Under the pieces are notes generated by a model. It ran no database searches and was not told the DNA's origin. It saw nothing but the letters and a program-made list of their open reading frames with translations. This document shows, in pieces, positions 16,174-24,177 of a DNA stretch of 50,989 nucleotides (the first letter of the stretch is position 1; each line of letters starts with the position of its first letter). The translations under genes and the position numbers were made by a program. The stretch is from Erysipelotrichaceae bacterium (GTDB taxonomy: Bacteria; Bacillota_I; Bacilli_A; Erysipelotrichales; Erysipelotrichaceae): the NCBI GenBank assembly GCA_019415435.1, contig DXZE01000009.1:1-50989 (forward strand), read 5' to 3'.

Positions 16174-16497
16174 ATGAAACTGATTCTTGCGATTGTATCT
16201 AATGATGATGCATCAGCTGTCTCTTCTGCCTTAACTAAAAATGATTTCTACATGACTCGCCTGGCAACAACAGGAGGTTTTCTGAGAGCTGGCAATACTA
16301 CATTAATTGTCGGTACAGAGGACGATAAGGTTGATAAGTGTATTGAAGTTATCGGCAGTGAGGCAAAGCGCAGAACAGAGATTGTTCCATCTACCGCAAG
16401 CTATGATATCGGCAGATATGCAAGCTTCCCTGTAGAAGTACAGGTAGGTGGTGCCACAATATTTGTTCTGGATGTAGCACAATTCAAGAAGTTATAA
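16174..16497 (+). CDS. darA: Cyclic-di-AMP receptor DarA/PstA
   Basis: 107-aa PII-like signal protein that binds c-di-AMP as a trimer. Family hallmarks are KLILAIVSNDDASAV at the N-terminus, the FYMTRLATTGGFLRAGNTTL segment near residues 27-46 with the ligand-contacting region, the EVIGSEAKRRTE region, and the terminal GGATIFVLDVAQFKK. The ATG follows AGGAGG (16161-16166). A TAAAAT at 16138-16143 may be its -10. It has its own terminator, so it is separate from ychF. Confidence 0.93.
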   Translation: MKLILAIVSNDDASAVSSALTKNDFYMTRLATTGGFLRAGNTTLIVGTEDDKVDKCIEVIGSEAKRRTEIVPSTASYDIGRYASFPVEVQVGGATIFVLDVAQFKKL

Positions 16498-16523
16498 AAA
16501 CATGTGTTCAATCACATGTTTTT
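16496..16523 (+). terminator. Intrinsic terminator of darA
   Basis: Perfect 11-bp stem AAAAACATGTG (16496-16506) with CACATGTTTTT (16513-16523), ending in five T. Confidence 0.88.
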
Positions 16524-16534
16524 ATGTGGGATAA

Positions 16535-16574
16535 TTTCGATTAAAAATGCATCGTAATGTAGTTTTAATCGAAA
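16535..16574. repeat. Perfect 12-bp inverted repeat of unknown role
   Basis: TTTCGATTAAAA (16535-16546) and TTTTAATCGAAA (16563-16574) around a 16-nt spacer, between two convergent terminators. It may be a third hairpin or a protein site; nothing else in the window matches it. Confidence 0.5.
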
Positions 16575-16581
16575 AATGAAT

Positions 16582-16610
16582 AAAAGAAATCCTGATCATA
16601 AGATCAGGAT
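16582..16610 (-). terminator. Intrinsic terminator of the amino-acid transporter/aminotransferase operon (minus strand)
   Basis: ATCCTGATC (16589-16597) pairs with GATCAGGAT (16602-16610) around ATAA. The minus-strand continuation is TTTCTTTTATTC. The aminotransferase stop codon lies in the stem. Confidence 0.8.
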
Positions 16611-17746
16611 GTATGAGAATCAAGATATTGGGATAACAGCTGCAATCCTTTTTCAGTAATCTTTGGATCATTGGTAAATCCAATCCGCAGATGATGTTCA
16701 CAATCAAAGCAGCTTCCCGGCACAAAGAATACACCATATTCGTGCAGGATATCTTCCGCTAATACTGCCGAAGGAATATCTGCGTTGTATTTTAAGAAAC
16801 CAACTGAACCTGTTTCAGGGAATACAAGGGAACAGCGTGGTTCTGTTTCCAGCCACTTATGAATGACAGCTTTATTGGCATCTGCAATCTTTTTACTGCG
16901 CGAAAGTATTTCGTCTTTATGTGATAAGGCAATTGTACCAAGAGTATCCACCAGCGGTCCGGTAGAGATAATGGAATAGTCTCTGCGTACAGACAACATA
17001 TGGATAACAGAAGTTTCTGCCTTAACCCAGCCTAAACGTAATCCTGCAAGAGAGAACAGCTTGGATAAAGAAGATGTAGCGATGCCATGGACGTAAAGAT
17101 CGCTGATAGATGGTTCATTCGTAAGACCACGGTAAACTTCATCACTGAGAATCCAGGTATTCTGTTTCCTGGCTAAATGAATGATCTTATTTAAAAGGTT
17201 CAATGGAAAAAGTGATCCGGTAGGATTAGCAGGATTATTGATGATAATCATCTTTACAGGATTGTGCATGGCTTCTTCGATATCTTTATAATCCGGAAGC
17301 CAGTTGTTTTCTTCATGTAAAGGAATGGTCAGGACGTGACATCCGATACTTTCAGGAATGTCTGTAAACTGCTGGTAGCCTGGGGTAAAGGTAACAACTG
17401 TATCACCAGGATTCAACAATCCTGACATGACCATTTCATTAGCCTGTAAGCATCCCTGTGAAAGGATGATGTTGTCAATCGTACCGGTCTGATACAGGGA
17501 TAATACTTTCTTGCGGAAAGAAGAAGATCCCGGTATTTCTCCATAATCCAGCTTCAGATTGGATAATGTATGATCTGTATCCAGACTAGTTAATTCACTG
17601 TATGTCAAAGGAGAGATACATGTATCGGTAAGATTGTATACAGCATCTCCCTCATGGACATTCATCCATTGTTCAGTTTTAAAATCATTTAGCTTCATAC
17701 TGTCTTTTTTTCTAAAAACAGCTGCGTTTGTGCAGCTGTTATTCAT
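16604..17746 (-). CDS. PLP-dependent aminotransferase, class I/II fold
   Basis: Fold-type I aminotransferase. Visible motifs are NNPANPTGSLFPL near residue 190, LSDEVYRGL near residue 220, the PLP-lysine region TSSLSKLFSLAGLRLGW near residue 250, and the C-terminal Arg in LRIGFTND near residue 355. The substrate is not evident. As last gene of the T-box-controlled transporter operon it probably processes the imported amino acid. I took ATG 17746 because it overlaps the ATPase gene by 8 nt (ATGAATAA), as at the two earlier junctions. An alternative start, ATG 17698, would remove 16 residues that have no counterpart expected in the family. A terminator-like hairpin lies between the two candidate starts. 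Confidence 0.85.
   Translation of the reverse strand: MNNSCTNAAVFRKKDSMKLNDFKTEQWMNVHEGDAVYNLTDTCISPLTYSELTSLDTDHTLSNLKLDYGEIPGSSSFRKKVLSLYQTGTIDNIILSQGCLQANEMVMSGLLNPGDTVVTFTPGYQQFTDIPESIGCHVLTIPLHEENNWLPDYKDIEEAMHNPVKMIIINNPANPTGSLFPLNLLNKIIHLARKQNTWILSDEVYRGLTNEPSISDLYVHGIATSSLSKLFSLAGLRLGWVKAETSVIHMLSVRRDYSIISTGPLVDTLGTIALSHKDEILSRSKKIADANKAVIHKWLETEPRCSLVFPETGSVGFLKYNADIPSAVLAEDILHEYGVFFVPGSCFDCEHHLRIGFTNDPKITEKGLQLLSQYLDSHTS
17714..17740 (-). terminator. Terminator-like hairpin between ATPase and aminotransferase genes (minus strand)
   Basis: On the minus strand AACAGCTGC and GCAGCTGTT form a perfect 9-bp stem with a 6-nt loop, followed by TTTTTAG. It begins at the ATPase stop codon and would cut or lower expression of the aminotransferase relative to the transporter. 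Confidence 0.65.
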
Positions 17747-18482
17747 AAAATACTTTACTTAAGAAATCTTTTGCACGATCAGACTGCGGATGTGAGAAGA
17801 ATGCTTCAGATTCATTCTGTTCAATGATATGCCCGCCATCTAAGAATACCACTCTGTTACCTACTTTTCTTGCAAAACCCATTTCATGGGTAACTACAAT
17901 CATGGTCATGCCCTGAGCCGCAAGTTCCTTCATAACATCCAGTACTTCCTTGATCATCTCAGGATCAAGTGCGGATGTAGGCTCATCAAATAACATCATT
18001 TCCGGATTCATGCATAAGGCTCTTGCGATCGCAACACGCTGCTGCTGGCCGCCGGATAACTTGTTAGGATAAGCATCTCTTTTAGATGCAAGGCCTACTC
18101 TTGTAAGATATTCCATAGCTGTCTTTTCAGCTTCTTCCGGGGTCTTCTTTAATACAGCAATCTGGGCAAACTTACAATTTTCAATAACAGTTTTATTCGT
18201 AAAGAGATTGAAATGTTGGAAGACAAAGCCCATCTTTTTACGCTGTGAGGCAAACTTTGCCTTATCACTACGATCCATGAGTTCACCATCATAGTAGATA
18301 TTCCCACTGTCTGGTGTTTCCAGACCATGAATGCATCTTAATAAGGTAGACTTACCAGAACCAGATGGACCGATCAGAGAGACAATATCACCATCATTGA
18401 CTGTCAGACTGATATCATCCAGGGCTTTCAGCTTGCCGAATGTTTTATGAAGATGTTCTATTTTAATCTTTTCTTTAGTCAC
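17739..18482 (-). CDS. Polar amino-acid ABC transporter, ATP-binding protein
   Basis: GlnQ/HisP-like ATPase that energises amino-acid uptake. Walker A GPSGSGKSTLLRC, Q-loop FVFQHFNLF, signature LSGGQQQRVAIARAL, Walker B MMLFDEPTSALDP and H-loop VVTHEMGFAR are all intact. The frame is open to 18527, but I chose GTG 18482: AAAGGAG (18500-18494 on the minus strand) is correctly placed and the start overlaps the permease stop by 8 nt (GTGACTAA). It forms one operon with the binding protein and permease upstream. Confidence 0.93.
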   Translation of the reverse strand: MTKEKIKIEHLHKTFGKLKALDDISLTVNDGDIVSLIGPSGSGKSTLLRCIHGLETPDSGNIYYDGELMDRSDKAKFASQRKKMGFVFQHFNLFTNKTVIENCKFAQIAVLKKTPEEAEKTAMEYLTRVGLASKRDAYPNKLSGGQQQRVAIARALCMNPEMMLFDEPTSALDPEMIKEVLDVMKELAAQGMTMIVVTHEMGFARKVGNRVVFLDGGHIIEQNESEAFFSHPQSDRAKDFLSKVFYE

Positions 18483-19146
18483 TGACAGATAGTCTCCTTT
18501 CTGCAATGCGGGAGAGCCATGATACAAATACAGTCATGATAAGATACATAACACCTGCGATAATTAACGGATCCAGATAATCAAAGTATTGCGCACCTAA
18601 TAACTGTGCAGAGTACAGAAGTTCCAGAGCTCCGATATTGGAGATCAGGGAACTGTCTTTGATCAGAGTAATAAATTCAGAAACAAATGGTGGAATGATA
18701 CGCTTGAATGCCTGTGGAAGGATAATTTCCTTCATCATGGTATGGTAGCTGATACCTAAGGTTTCACAAGCTTCCCATTGTCCTTTATCAACTCCCTGGA
18801 TACCGGAACGGAATAATTCTGTCTGATAGGCGCCGGAGTTTAAGGATAAAGCTATTAAACCAACCATGTATGGATTGACATTCATACGGGTTCCAAAGAT
18901 ACGCTGATAGAGAACCGGGACACCAAGATAGAAGAACAATACCTGTAATAACATTGGTGTACCACGGAATATTTCAACATAGATGCTGGATATGATATGC
19001 AGAATCTTACTGTGAGAAAGCTTCATGGCTGCGTTTAAGACACCCATGATAGCTCCGAAAAAAACGCCGCCGAGCGCCAGCAGTAAAGAATAGCCGGCGC
19101 CCTTAAGCATGAATGTAAGATTTGCCTGAGTCAGAATCTCAGCCAT
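18475..19146 (-). CDS. Polar amino-acid ABC transporter, permease
   Basis: HisM/GlnP-family inner-membrane permease with about five hydrophobic helices. The ATPase-contact EAA loop is visible as EACETLGISYHTMMKEIILPQA near residues 145-165, and a GTPMLLQVLFFYLGVP motif lies near residue 75. ATG 19146 was chosen over upstream in-frame ATGs because GGGGAG precedes it and it overlaps the binding-protein stop by 8 nt (ATGGCTGA). A single permease gene implies a homodimeric pore. Confidence 0.92.
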   Translation of the reverse strand: MAEILTQANLTFMLKGAGYSLLLALGGVFFGAIMGVLNAAMKLSHSKILHIISSIYVEIFRGTPMLLQVLFFYLGVPVLYQRIFGTRMNVNPYMVGLIALSLNSGAYQTELFRSGIQGVDKGQWEACETLGISYHTMMKEIILPQAFKRIIPPFVSEFITLIKDSSLISNIGALELLYSAQLLGAQYFDYLDPLIIAGVMYLIMTVFVSWLSRIAERRLSVSD

Positions 19147-19939
19147 TGTATGGCGATACTCCCCACTTATCGCAAAGATCCTTGTAGTCATCACTTTCCA
19201 TGAAGGCTTTTAAAGCTTTATTTACAGCATCCATTAATTCTGTGTTTCCTTCCTTGGCAATGATGTGCTGCTCTTCGTCCAGTAATGAACCATCCAGCAC
19301 TTTGAATTCACCACTGTCGGCATAGCTGTTTGCGACTGCTTCATCAAGAACGACTGCATCTAACTGACCTGCTTTCAAGGAAGCTACACTGTTCTGCATG
19401 TTTTCAACAATCTCTGCATCAGAATCGATTTCCTTGGCAGCATCAGCACCAGTTGAGGATATCTGTGCACCTAAGTGCTTGCCCTTCAGATCATCTGTTG
19501 TCTTAAGATCAGAATCTGCAGTAACCAAAGCTACCTGCTTGGATCCGGAATATGGATCAGACCATTCTACTTTTCTGTCTTCAGAATAGGTGAAGCCGGA
19601 GATACCAAGATCTACCTGGTCTGTCTGGATCGCAGATACGATTGTATCAAAGGACATCTGTTTCCATGTATGATCATAGTTATAACCGTTTTCATTCATC
19701 CACTTAAACAGCCATTCACCCATATCATAGTCAAAGCCTGTTAAGTTCTTGTTATCATCGAGTGTATCAAATGGCGGATAGTCAGGTGAGATACCAATAA
19801 CAATCTCCTGGGCTTTGTCGGATGAGGAAGCTGCCGTAGATGCGGAAGCATCAGCCTTACCTGAAGATGAGCATGCCGTTAAGCTTAATACGGCTGTTGC
19901 AGCTAAAGCTGTTTTCCATAATTTAGATGCGATTTTCAT
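19139..19939 (-). CDS. Amino-acid ABC transporter substrate-binding lipoprotein (family 3)
   Basis: Extracellular solute-binding protein anchored by lipid. The signal peptide ends in the lipobox LSLTAC, followed by a Ser/Ala linker and the SBP_bac_3 domain from about residue 45 (IVIGISPDYPPFDTL). DLGISGFTYSEDRKVEWS and related motifs near residues 110-130 are typical of polar amino-acid binders. The ligand cannot be named by eye; the upstream T-box suggests an amino acid whose tRNA is sensed. AGAGGGAAAG precedes the start. It is the first gene of a tightly coupled operon. Confidence 0.93.
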   Translation of the reverse strand: MKIASKLWKTALAATAVLSLTACSSSGKADASASTAASSSDKAQEIVIGISPDYPPFDTLDDNKNLTGFDYDMGEWLFKWMNENGYNYDHTWKQMSFDTIVSAIQTDQVDLGISGFTYSEDRKVEWSDPYSGSKQVALVTADSDLKTTDDLKGKHLGAQISSTGADAAKEIDSDAEIVENMQNSVASLKAGQLDAVVLDEAVANSYADSGEFKVLDGSLLDEEQHIIAKEGNTELMDAVNKALKAFMESDDYKDLCDKWGVSPYNG

Positions 19940-19968
19940 TTTCTTTCCCTCTTTCTATCCGGGAAAAC

Positions 19969-20199
19969 AAAAAGTCATCCCGGAATTATTTTTCCAAGGA
20001 CGACTCTATCATCGCGGTACCACCTTGGTTGCCACAAACGTGACCACCTCTTTCCGTTAACGCCGGATTACGATCACCCTACTGTTAGTTCAGGATCTCT
20101 TCTCCCAGATGCGGTTCCTTCTTCCTGGTGCCACCGGACTTGCACTCTGTTCCGACTCGCTATAGGACAGTCAGAAGTACTCTTCTGTTCTTTGAAGAT
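19969..20199 (-). promoter_or_regulatory. T-box riboswitch leader of the amino-acid transporter operon
   Basis: The minus-strand leader contains the T-box sequence GGTGGTACCGCG (20024-20013). A terminator follows, in which AGTCGTCC pairs with GGGATGACT before TTTTTG (20005-19969). Stem I features are visible: an AGTAC loop-E strand near 20180, an AGCGAG bulge and distal loop (GAGTGCAAG) near 20140, and a GAAGGAACCG specifier-loop strand near 20120. Uncharged tRNA would stabilise the antiterminator and switch on uptake. The TGGT bulge predicts a tRNA with an A discriminator. The specifier codon is not certain; GAA, ACC or AAG are readable depending on alignment. Confidence 0.9.
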
Positions 20200-20205
20200 A
20201 TTAGA

Positions 20206-20234
20206 AGTTTAGTGAATCCCGGATGGATTGTCAA
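20206..20234 (-). promoter_or_regulatory. Promoter of the T-box leader (minus strand)
   Basis: Minus-strand TTGACA (20234-20229), 17-bp spacer, TAAACT (20211-20206). Transcription would start near 20199, giving a leader of about 260 nt to the binding-protein ATG. Confidence 0.75.
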
Positions 20235-20292
20235 TATTCATTTTCATAAAATTTCATGAAAATAGTTTCATTTGTAGTACTATAGATGTGTT

Positions 20293-20781
20293 ATGAAAAT
20301 AAGAAATACAGAAATAGAGGATATTGATGCGGTTATGAAGATCTATGCGGATGCCCGCATCTTTATGAAAGAACATGGCAATACAAGGCAATGGTACAGG
20401 AATTCATGGCCGCCTGAGAGCCTGATCAGAGAAGATATAGAGAACAGAAGAAGCTATGTCTGTGTGAGCGGAAATGAGATTGTCGGTGTCTTCTGTCTGA
20501 TGAAAGGGAGACATGCGGATCCTTTATATGACCATATTGAAGGTCATTGGCATAGGGATGCAGAATATGGTGTTGTGCATAGATTAGCTGTAAAGCAAGG
20601 CTATCATGCCGGAACCTTCTGTGTCAATTGGGGATATGAACAATGCGGATATCTGCGGGCAGATACACATCCGGATAATACGGTTATGCAGAAACTGTTT
20701 GACAAGCTTGGTTTTGAAAAGTGCGGTATTGTACATGTCATGGAAGATGATGATCCTCGCTATGCCTATGATAAAGTATGA
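20293..20781 (+). CDS. GNAT-family N-acetyltransferase
   Basis: 162-aa acetyl-CoA-dependent acyltransferase. The N-terminal strand-helix (KIRNTEIEDIDAVMKIYADA) and the acetyl-CoA site region (HRLAVKQGYHAGTFCVNWGYE near residues 100-120), then LRADTHPDNTVMQKLFDKLG near residues 120-140, are typical of GNAT proteins. The substrate is unknown. No ribosome site is present and a weak -10 (TACTAT, 20278-20283) is very close to the ATG, so the transcript may be nearly leaderless. Its end overlaps the convergent CCA/poly(A) polymerase gene by 16 nt. Confidence 0.85.
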   Translation: MKIRNTEIEDIDAVMKIYADARIFMKEHGNTRQWYRNSWPPESLIREDIENRRSYVCVSGNEIVGVFCLMKGRHADPLYDHIEGHWHRDAEYGVVHRLAVKQGYHAGTFCVNWGYEQCGYLRADTHPDNTVMQKLFDKLGFEKCGIVHVMEDDDPRYAYDKV

Positions 20782-21968
20782 TCTTTCTTAGCTTTTTCTA
20801 ATAAGATGTCATAATCATTCGGTATCTTTTCATCGATGACATCCATAAGCAGATGATGCAGTTCATCAGAAATAGCTTTTCCTTTGTAATCTAAAGAAAC
20901 AAGATCTGTGCCGGTTATGGCAAGCTGCTTTAAGGAACAGGCTTCATTGTTTTCAATGATGCTTTGATACAGGGATAAAACAGCATCATAGTTTTTTAGA
21001 TCCAGTGCATTGCGGTAGTGCAGATAGTCTTTAAAAGGAGCTTTGAGTTTATAAAGAAGATGCTTTATAGCAATCTTATTGTCTACAGGATCTTCTTTAT
21101 GAAGAATCATATCGGATACAGCATCTGTTTCCTTATTGCTGAATTTCATTCTTCTCATAATGGAACGTGGGTTGGAAAATACAGGAAGAGTCAGTAATAA
21201 GGCAAAACGACATAAGGCATCATTGTTACTGCAGTTCCATCTTTCCAAAAGCCACTTTGTATCTGTATCAGATATATCTTTCAATTCAGGTAAAAATGTT
21301 TCAAACAATGTATGATAAGGTGAGAAAAGAGACGAGCAGCCTGGAGATTTAAGATATCCGGTGAATTCTTCCCGGATACGTTCTATGGAAACATAGGATA
21401 AAGAATCTGTTTCTTCTAATAAGGCGTTGGAAGTTTCAGATTCTATATGAAAGTTTAACTGGGCCGCAAAGCGTACCGCTCTTAACAGACGTAAGGCATC
21501 TTCTTCAAATCTTCTGTGAGGGTTGCCAATACATCTGATGACTTTGTTTTCAAGATCTTCCTTACCATGGAAGAAGTCCAGAATGCCTGTTTTCGGATTA
21601 TAGCAGAAAGCATTGATGGTAAAGTCACGGCGGGCACAGTCTTCTTTGATAGCAGAAGTAAATTCCACATGATCCGGATGACGGTGATCCTTATAGGCAC
21701 TGTCTTTACGATAGGTTGTGATTTCTACAGGATGGTGATCAATGATGACAGTGATTGTACCATGCTGAATACCTGTTTCAAGGGTATGATAATTACGAAA
21801 AACCTGTTTCATCTGATCAGGCAATGCATTGGTAGTCAAGTCATAGTCATGAACTGGCAAGTTCAGTAATAAAGAACGTACAGCACCACCTACGACATAG
21901 CATTCATAACCGTTTGTTTCTAAAATATGCATTAACTGCAGTACATAAGAAGGTATTTTTAGTTCCAT
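20766..21968 (-). CDS. cca: CCA tRNA nucleotidyltransferase/poly(A) polymerase family protein
   Basis: Adds CCA to tRNA 3' ends, or related nucleotides to RNA; cytoplasmic. Class II head-domain motifs are visible: YVVGGAVRSLLL near residue 25, the metal-binding HDYDLTTNA near residue 40, DCARRDFTINAFCYNP near residue 100 and RRFEEDALRLLRAVRFAAQL near residue 145. The frame is open to 22166, but homology begins at MELKIPSYVLQLM, so ATG 21968 is chosen. A TATATT box lies just upstream of that ATG with almost no leader. It is divergent from ispF. CCA-adding enzyme versus poly(A) polymerase cannot be separated by eye. Confidence 0.88.
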   Translation of the reverse strand: MELKIPSYVLQLMHILETNGYECYVVGGAVRSLLLNLPVHDYDLTTNALPDQMKQVFRNYHTLETGIQHGTITVIIDHHPVEITTYRKDSAYKDHRHPDHVEFTSAIKEDCARRDFTINAFCYNPKTGILDFFHGKEDLENKVIRCIGNPHRRFEEDALRLLRAVRFAAQLNFHIESETSNALLEETDSLSYVSIERIREEFTGYLKSPGCSSLFSPYHTLFETFLPELKDISDTDTKWLLERWNCSNNDALCRFALLLTLPVFSNPRSIMRRMKFSNKETDAVSDMILHKEDPVDNKIAIKHLLYKLKAPFKDYLHYRNALDLKNYDAVLSLYQSIIENNEACSLKQLAITGTDLVSLDYKGKAISDELHHLLMDVIDEKIPNDYDILLEKAKKDHTLS

Positions 21969-22012
21969 AGCAACATTGTAATATAAAGATAAGAACAGTT
22001 GAGGAAAAAGAC

Positions 22013-22486
22013 ATGAGAATTGGACAGAGTACAGACATTCATAAGCTGGCAGAAGGCAGGAAACTGGTATTAGGAGGCGTAGAGATTCCTCATAATAAGG
22101 GATTGGTTGGACACAGTGATGCGGATGCCTTAACCCATGCGGCAGCTGAGGCAATCTTGGGTGCACTTGCTTTAGGAGATTTAGGCCACTGGTTCCCGGA
22201 TACGGATCCGAAATGGAAGGGCATTAATTCACAGATTATTCTGAAAGAAGTCGCAGATATGATGGATGAGAAAGGCTATAAGATCGGTAATCTTGATGCC
22301 CTTGTCTTAATAGAAAAACCTAAGATGGCTCCTTTTATAGAAGAAATGAGAAGCAACTTTGCCAAGGCTCTGCATTGTGACATAGACCGTATCAGTATCA
22401 AAGCTACCAGAGGTGAAGGCATGGGCTTTGTGGGTCATGAAGAAGGTGTTATGGCGCAGGCTGTTGTACTCCTGGAGGAGAAATAA
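22013..22486 (+). CDS. ispF: 2-C-methyl-D-erythritol 2,4-cyclodiphosphate synthase
   Basis: Fifth step of the MEP isoprenoid pathway; a zinc-dependent trimer of 157 aa. Metal ligands Asp and His are in STDIHKL near residues 7-11 and the third His in VGHSDADALTHA near residue 35. LGDLGHWFPDTDPKWKG near residues 55-72 and ISIKATRGEGMGFVGHEEG near residues 125-143 are also diagnostic. TTGAGGAAAAAG precedes the ATG. It overlaps the HD hydrolase gene by one base (TAATG). IspD is not in the window. Confidence 0.96.
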   Translation: MRIGQSTDIHKLAEGRKLVLGGVEIPHNKGLVGHSDADALTHAAAEAILGALALGDLGHWFPDTDPKWKGINSQIILKEVADMMDEKGYKIGNLDALVLIEKPKMAPFIEEMRSNFAKALHCDIDRISIKATRGEGMGFVGHEEGVMAQAVVLLEEK

Positions 22487-23703
22487 TGTATAAACATACG
22501 ACAGAAGAAAAGGTACTGCGTGATCCGATTCATGGCTATATTCATGTAGATCTGCAGGTAGTCTGGGATGTGATTAATTCTGCCTGGTTTCAAAGATTAA
22601 GAAGAATACGTCAGTTAGGTGGCGCCTATATGGTTTACCATTGTGCAGAACATTCCCGCTTTGGTCATTCTTTAGGTGTTTATGAGATAGTCCGCAGAAT
22701 GGTGACAGAGGTGCCGGATATCCGGGAAGCTTTGACCGAGAAAGAAAAAGTAACTGTCATGTTAGCAGGTTTACTGCATGATATAGGTCACGGTCCATAC
22801 TCCCATGCTTTTGAAGGTGTTACCAGAACTTCTCATGAAGTATTTACATGCCGGATCATAGAAGAACATACAGAGATTACTGAGATATTAGAAAATTGTG
22901 AGAAAGGATTATCACATGATGTGGCGGATGTGATCCGTCATACCAGTCAGAATCCACTATTATCGCAACTGATATCTTCCCAATTAGATGCGGATCGTTT
23001 TGATTATCTTTTAAGAGATGCTTATTTTACCGGAACCAAGTATGGAGAATATGATCTTGAAAGAATCTTAAGAACATTAAGAGTACAGGATGGAAGACAA
23101 TTAGCGATCAAAGAATCTGGTGTATATGCGGTAGAGAATTACATTATGGCAAGATACCATATGTATTGGCAGGTATACTATCATCCAACCGCAAGAAGCT
23201 ATGAGATTATTCTGCATAAGTTATTCCGGAGGATGAAAGATTTAGGTATGGATAATGTAGATCCATCTGTGATTGAACTGTTCTATCCGATCATTAAAGG
23301 ACAGAAGATGAAACTGAAGGATTATTTCAGATTGGATGAAGATTCCTGCGGGTATGGGTTTATGTTCTTACAGGAGCATCAGGATCCAATCTTAAGAGAT
23401 TTATCTGAAAGAGTATTAAACAGACATTTATTTGCCTATGCGGATTCTTCTGCAGCAGAAAACAGAAAGTTAAGAAGCATGTTAAAGGATGCCGGTTATG
23501 ATCTTCGCTATTACTGGGGAAGAGATGATGTGGAACAGTCTCCTTATACTCCATATGGCGATGTAGATGAGAGTATCTGGGTCAAGATGAAAGATGGTTC
23601 TACCAAGGAATTATCCAATGCGTCTAATGTAGTCTATTCTTTAATCCATGGTCCGGTAAGAGATGATAACAAAGTATTCTTTCCAGAGGAGATCCTGCAA
23701 TGA
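22486..23703 (+). CDS. HD-domain phosphohydrolase (YwfO-like)
   Basis: 405-aa metal-dependent phosphohydrolase. The HD signature is complete: CAEHSRFGHSLGVYEIVRRM near residues 60-80, LLHDIGHGPYSHAFE near residue 98 and SSQLDADRFDYLLRDAYFTG near residue 165. The layout matches the YwfO/dNTPase-like HD family, which can cleave phosphate from nucleotides; the substrate here is unproved. It sits between ispF (TAATG overlap) and the DUF1934 gene (ATGA overlap), so all three are coupled. YwfO-type genes often lie near rpoE, as here. Confidence 0.9.
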   Translation: MYKHTTEEKVLRDPIHGYIHVDLQVVWDVINSAWFQRLRRIRQLGGAYMVYHCAEHSRFGHSLGVYEIVRRMVTEVPDIREALTEKEKVTVMLAGLLHDIGHGPYSHAFEGVTRTSHEVFTCRIIEEHTEITEILENCEKGLSHDVADVIRHTSQNPLLSQLISSQLDADRFDYLLRDAYFTGTKYGEYDLERILRTLRVQDGRQLAIKESGVYAVENYIMARYHMYWQVYYHPTARSYEIILHKLFRRMKDLGMDNVDPSVIELFYPIIKGQKMKLKDYFRLDEDSCGYGFMFLQEHQDPILRDLSERVLNRHLFAYADSSAAENRKLRSMLKDAGYDLRYYWGRDDVEQSPYTPYGDVDESIWVKMKDGSTKELSNASNVVYSLIHGPVRDDNKVFFPEEILQ

Positions 23704-24077
23704 GAGTACAGGTAACCCTTGTTTCTCGTAATCTGGATACAGGAGAAGAAAAGGTAATTGCGGACAGTACTGCTTTATTGAATGAAAACAGACTGCGCTA
23801 TGAAGAAAAAGAAGAACATGCGATTCATGATGTCTTATTTGAAGAAAATCATGTGGTTTTAAAAAGAAAAGCAGATGTGACTTCTACAACTGAACTTTTC
23901 CTTGAAGATAGCGGTACAAGTCTTGTAGAAAGTCCCTGGGGAATTATGAACTTAAGTTCAGAAACAGAAACAATAACCAGAGATAAAGACAGATGGATAG
24001 TGGAATATTCTATCTATTCAGGAAATGAACGCGTTTTACATCAACGTTTAGAGTGGAAAATCAGGTATTTCTCATAA
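23700..24077 (+). CDS. DUF1934 family protein (YwiB-like)
   Basis: 125-aa beta-barrel-type protein of unknown function. Features matching DUF1934 are the N-terminal VTLVSRNLDTGEEKVIADST, a repeated EEKE/HVVLKRK strand pattern, and the C-terminal WIVEYSIYSGNERVLHQRLE. It overlaps the HD hydrolase gene by 4 nt. Relatives lie next to aminoacyl-tRNA synthetase or rpoE genes in Firmicutes, consistent with the rpoE gene just downstream. Confidence 0.82.
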   Translation: MRVQVTLVSRNLDTGEEKVIADSTALLNENRLRYEEKEEHAIHDVLFEENHVVLKRKADVTSTTELFLEDSGTSLVESPWGIMNLSSETETITRDKDRWIVEYSIYSGNERVLHQRLEWKIRYFS

Positions 24078-24082
24078 TGATA

Positions 24083-24111
24083 TTGACTTTACGAACATCA
24101 TGTTTTAATAT
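24083..24111 (+). promoter_or_regulatory. Sigma-A promoter upstream of rpoE
   Basis: TTGACT (24083-24088), 17-bp spacer, TAATAT (24106-24111). It would start rpoE transcription near 24118 with a leader of about 60 nt. Confidence 0.7.
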
Positions 24112-24177
24112 CCTATGCGCCTGAATGAATATTGAATTTGAAAGCGTTATCAGGCGTATAAGAAAAAGGAGTTTTAC

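Noticed and set aside
20122..20132. Second T-box-like GGTGGCACC motif on the minus strand
   Set aside because: It lies inside Stem I, is not followed by GCG, and only the motif at 20013-20024 precedes the terminator correctly.
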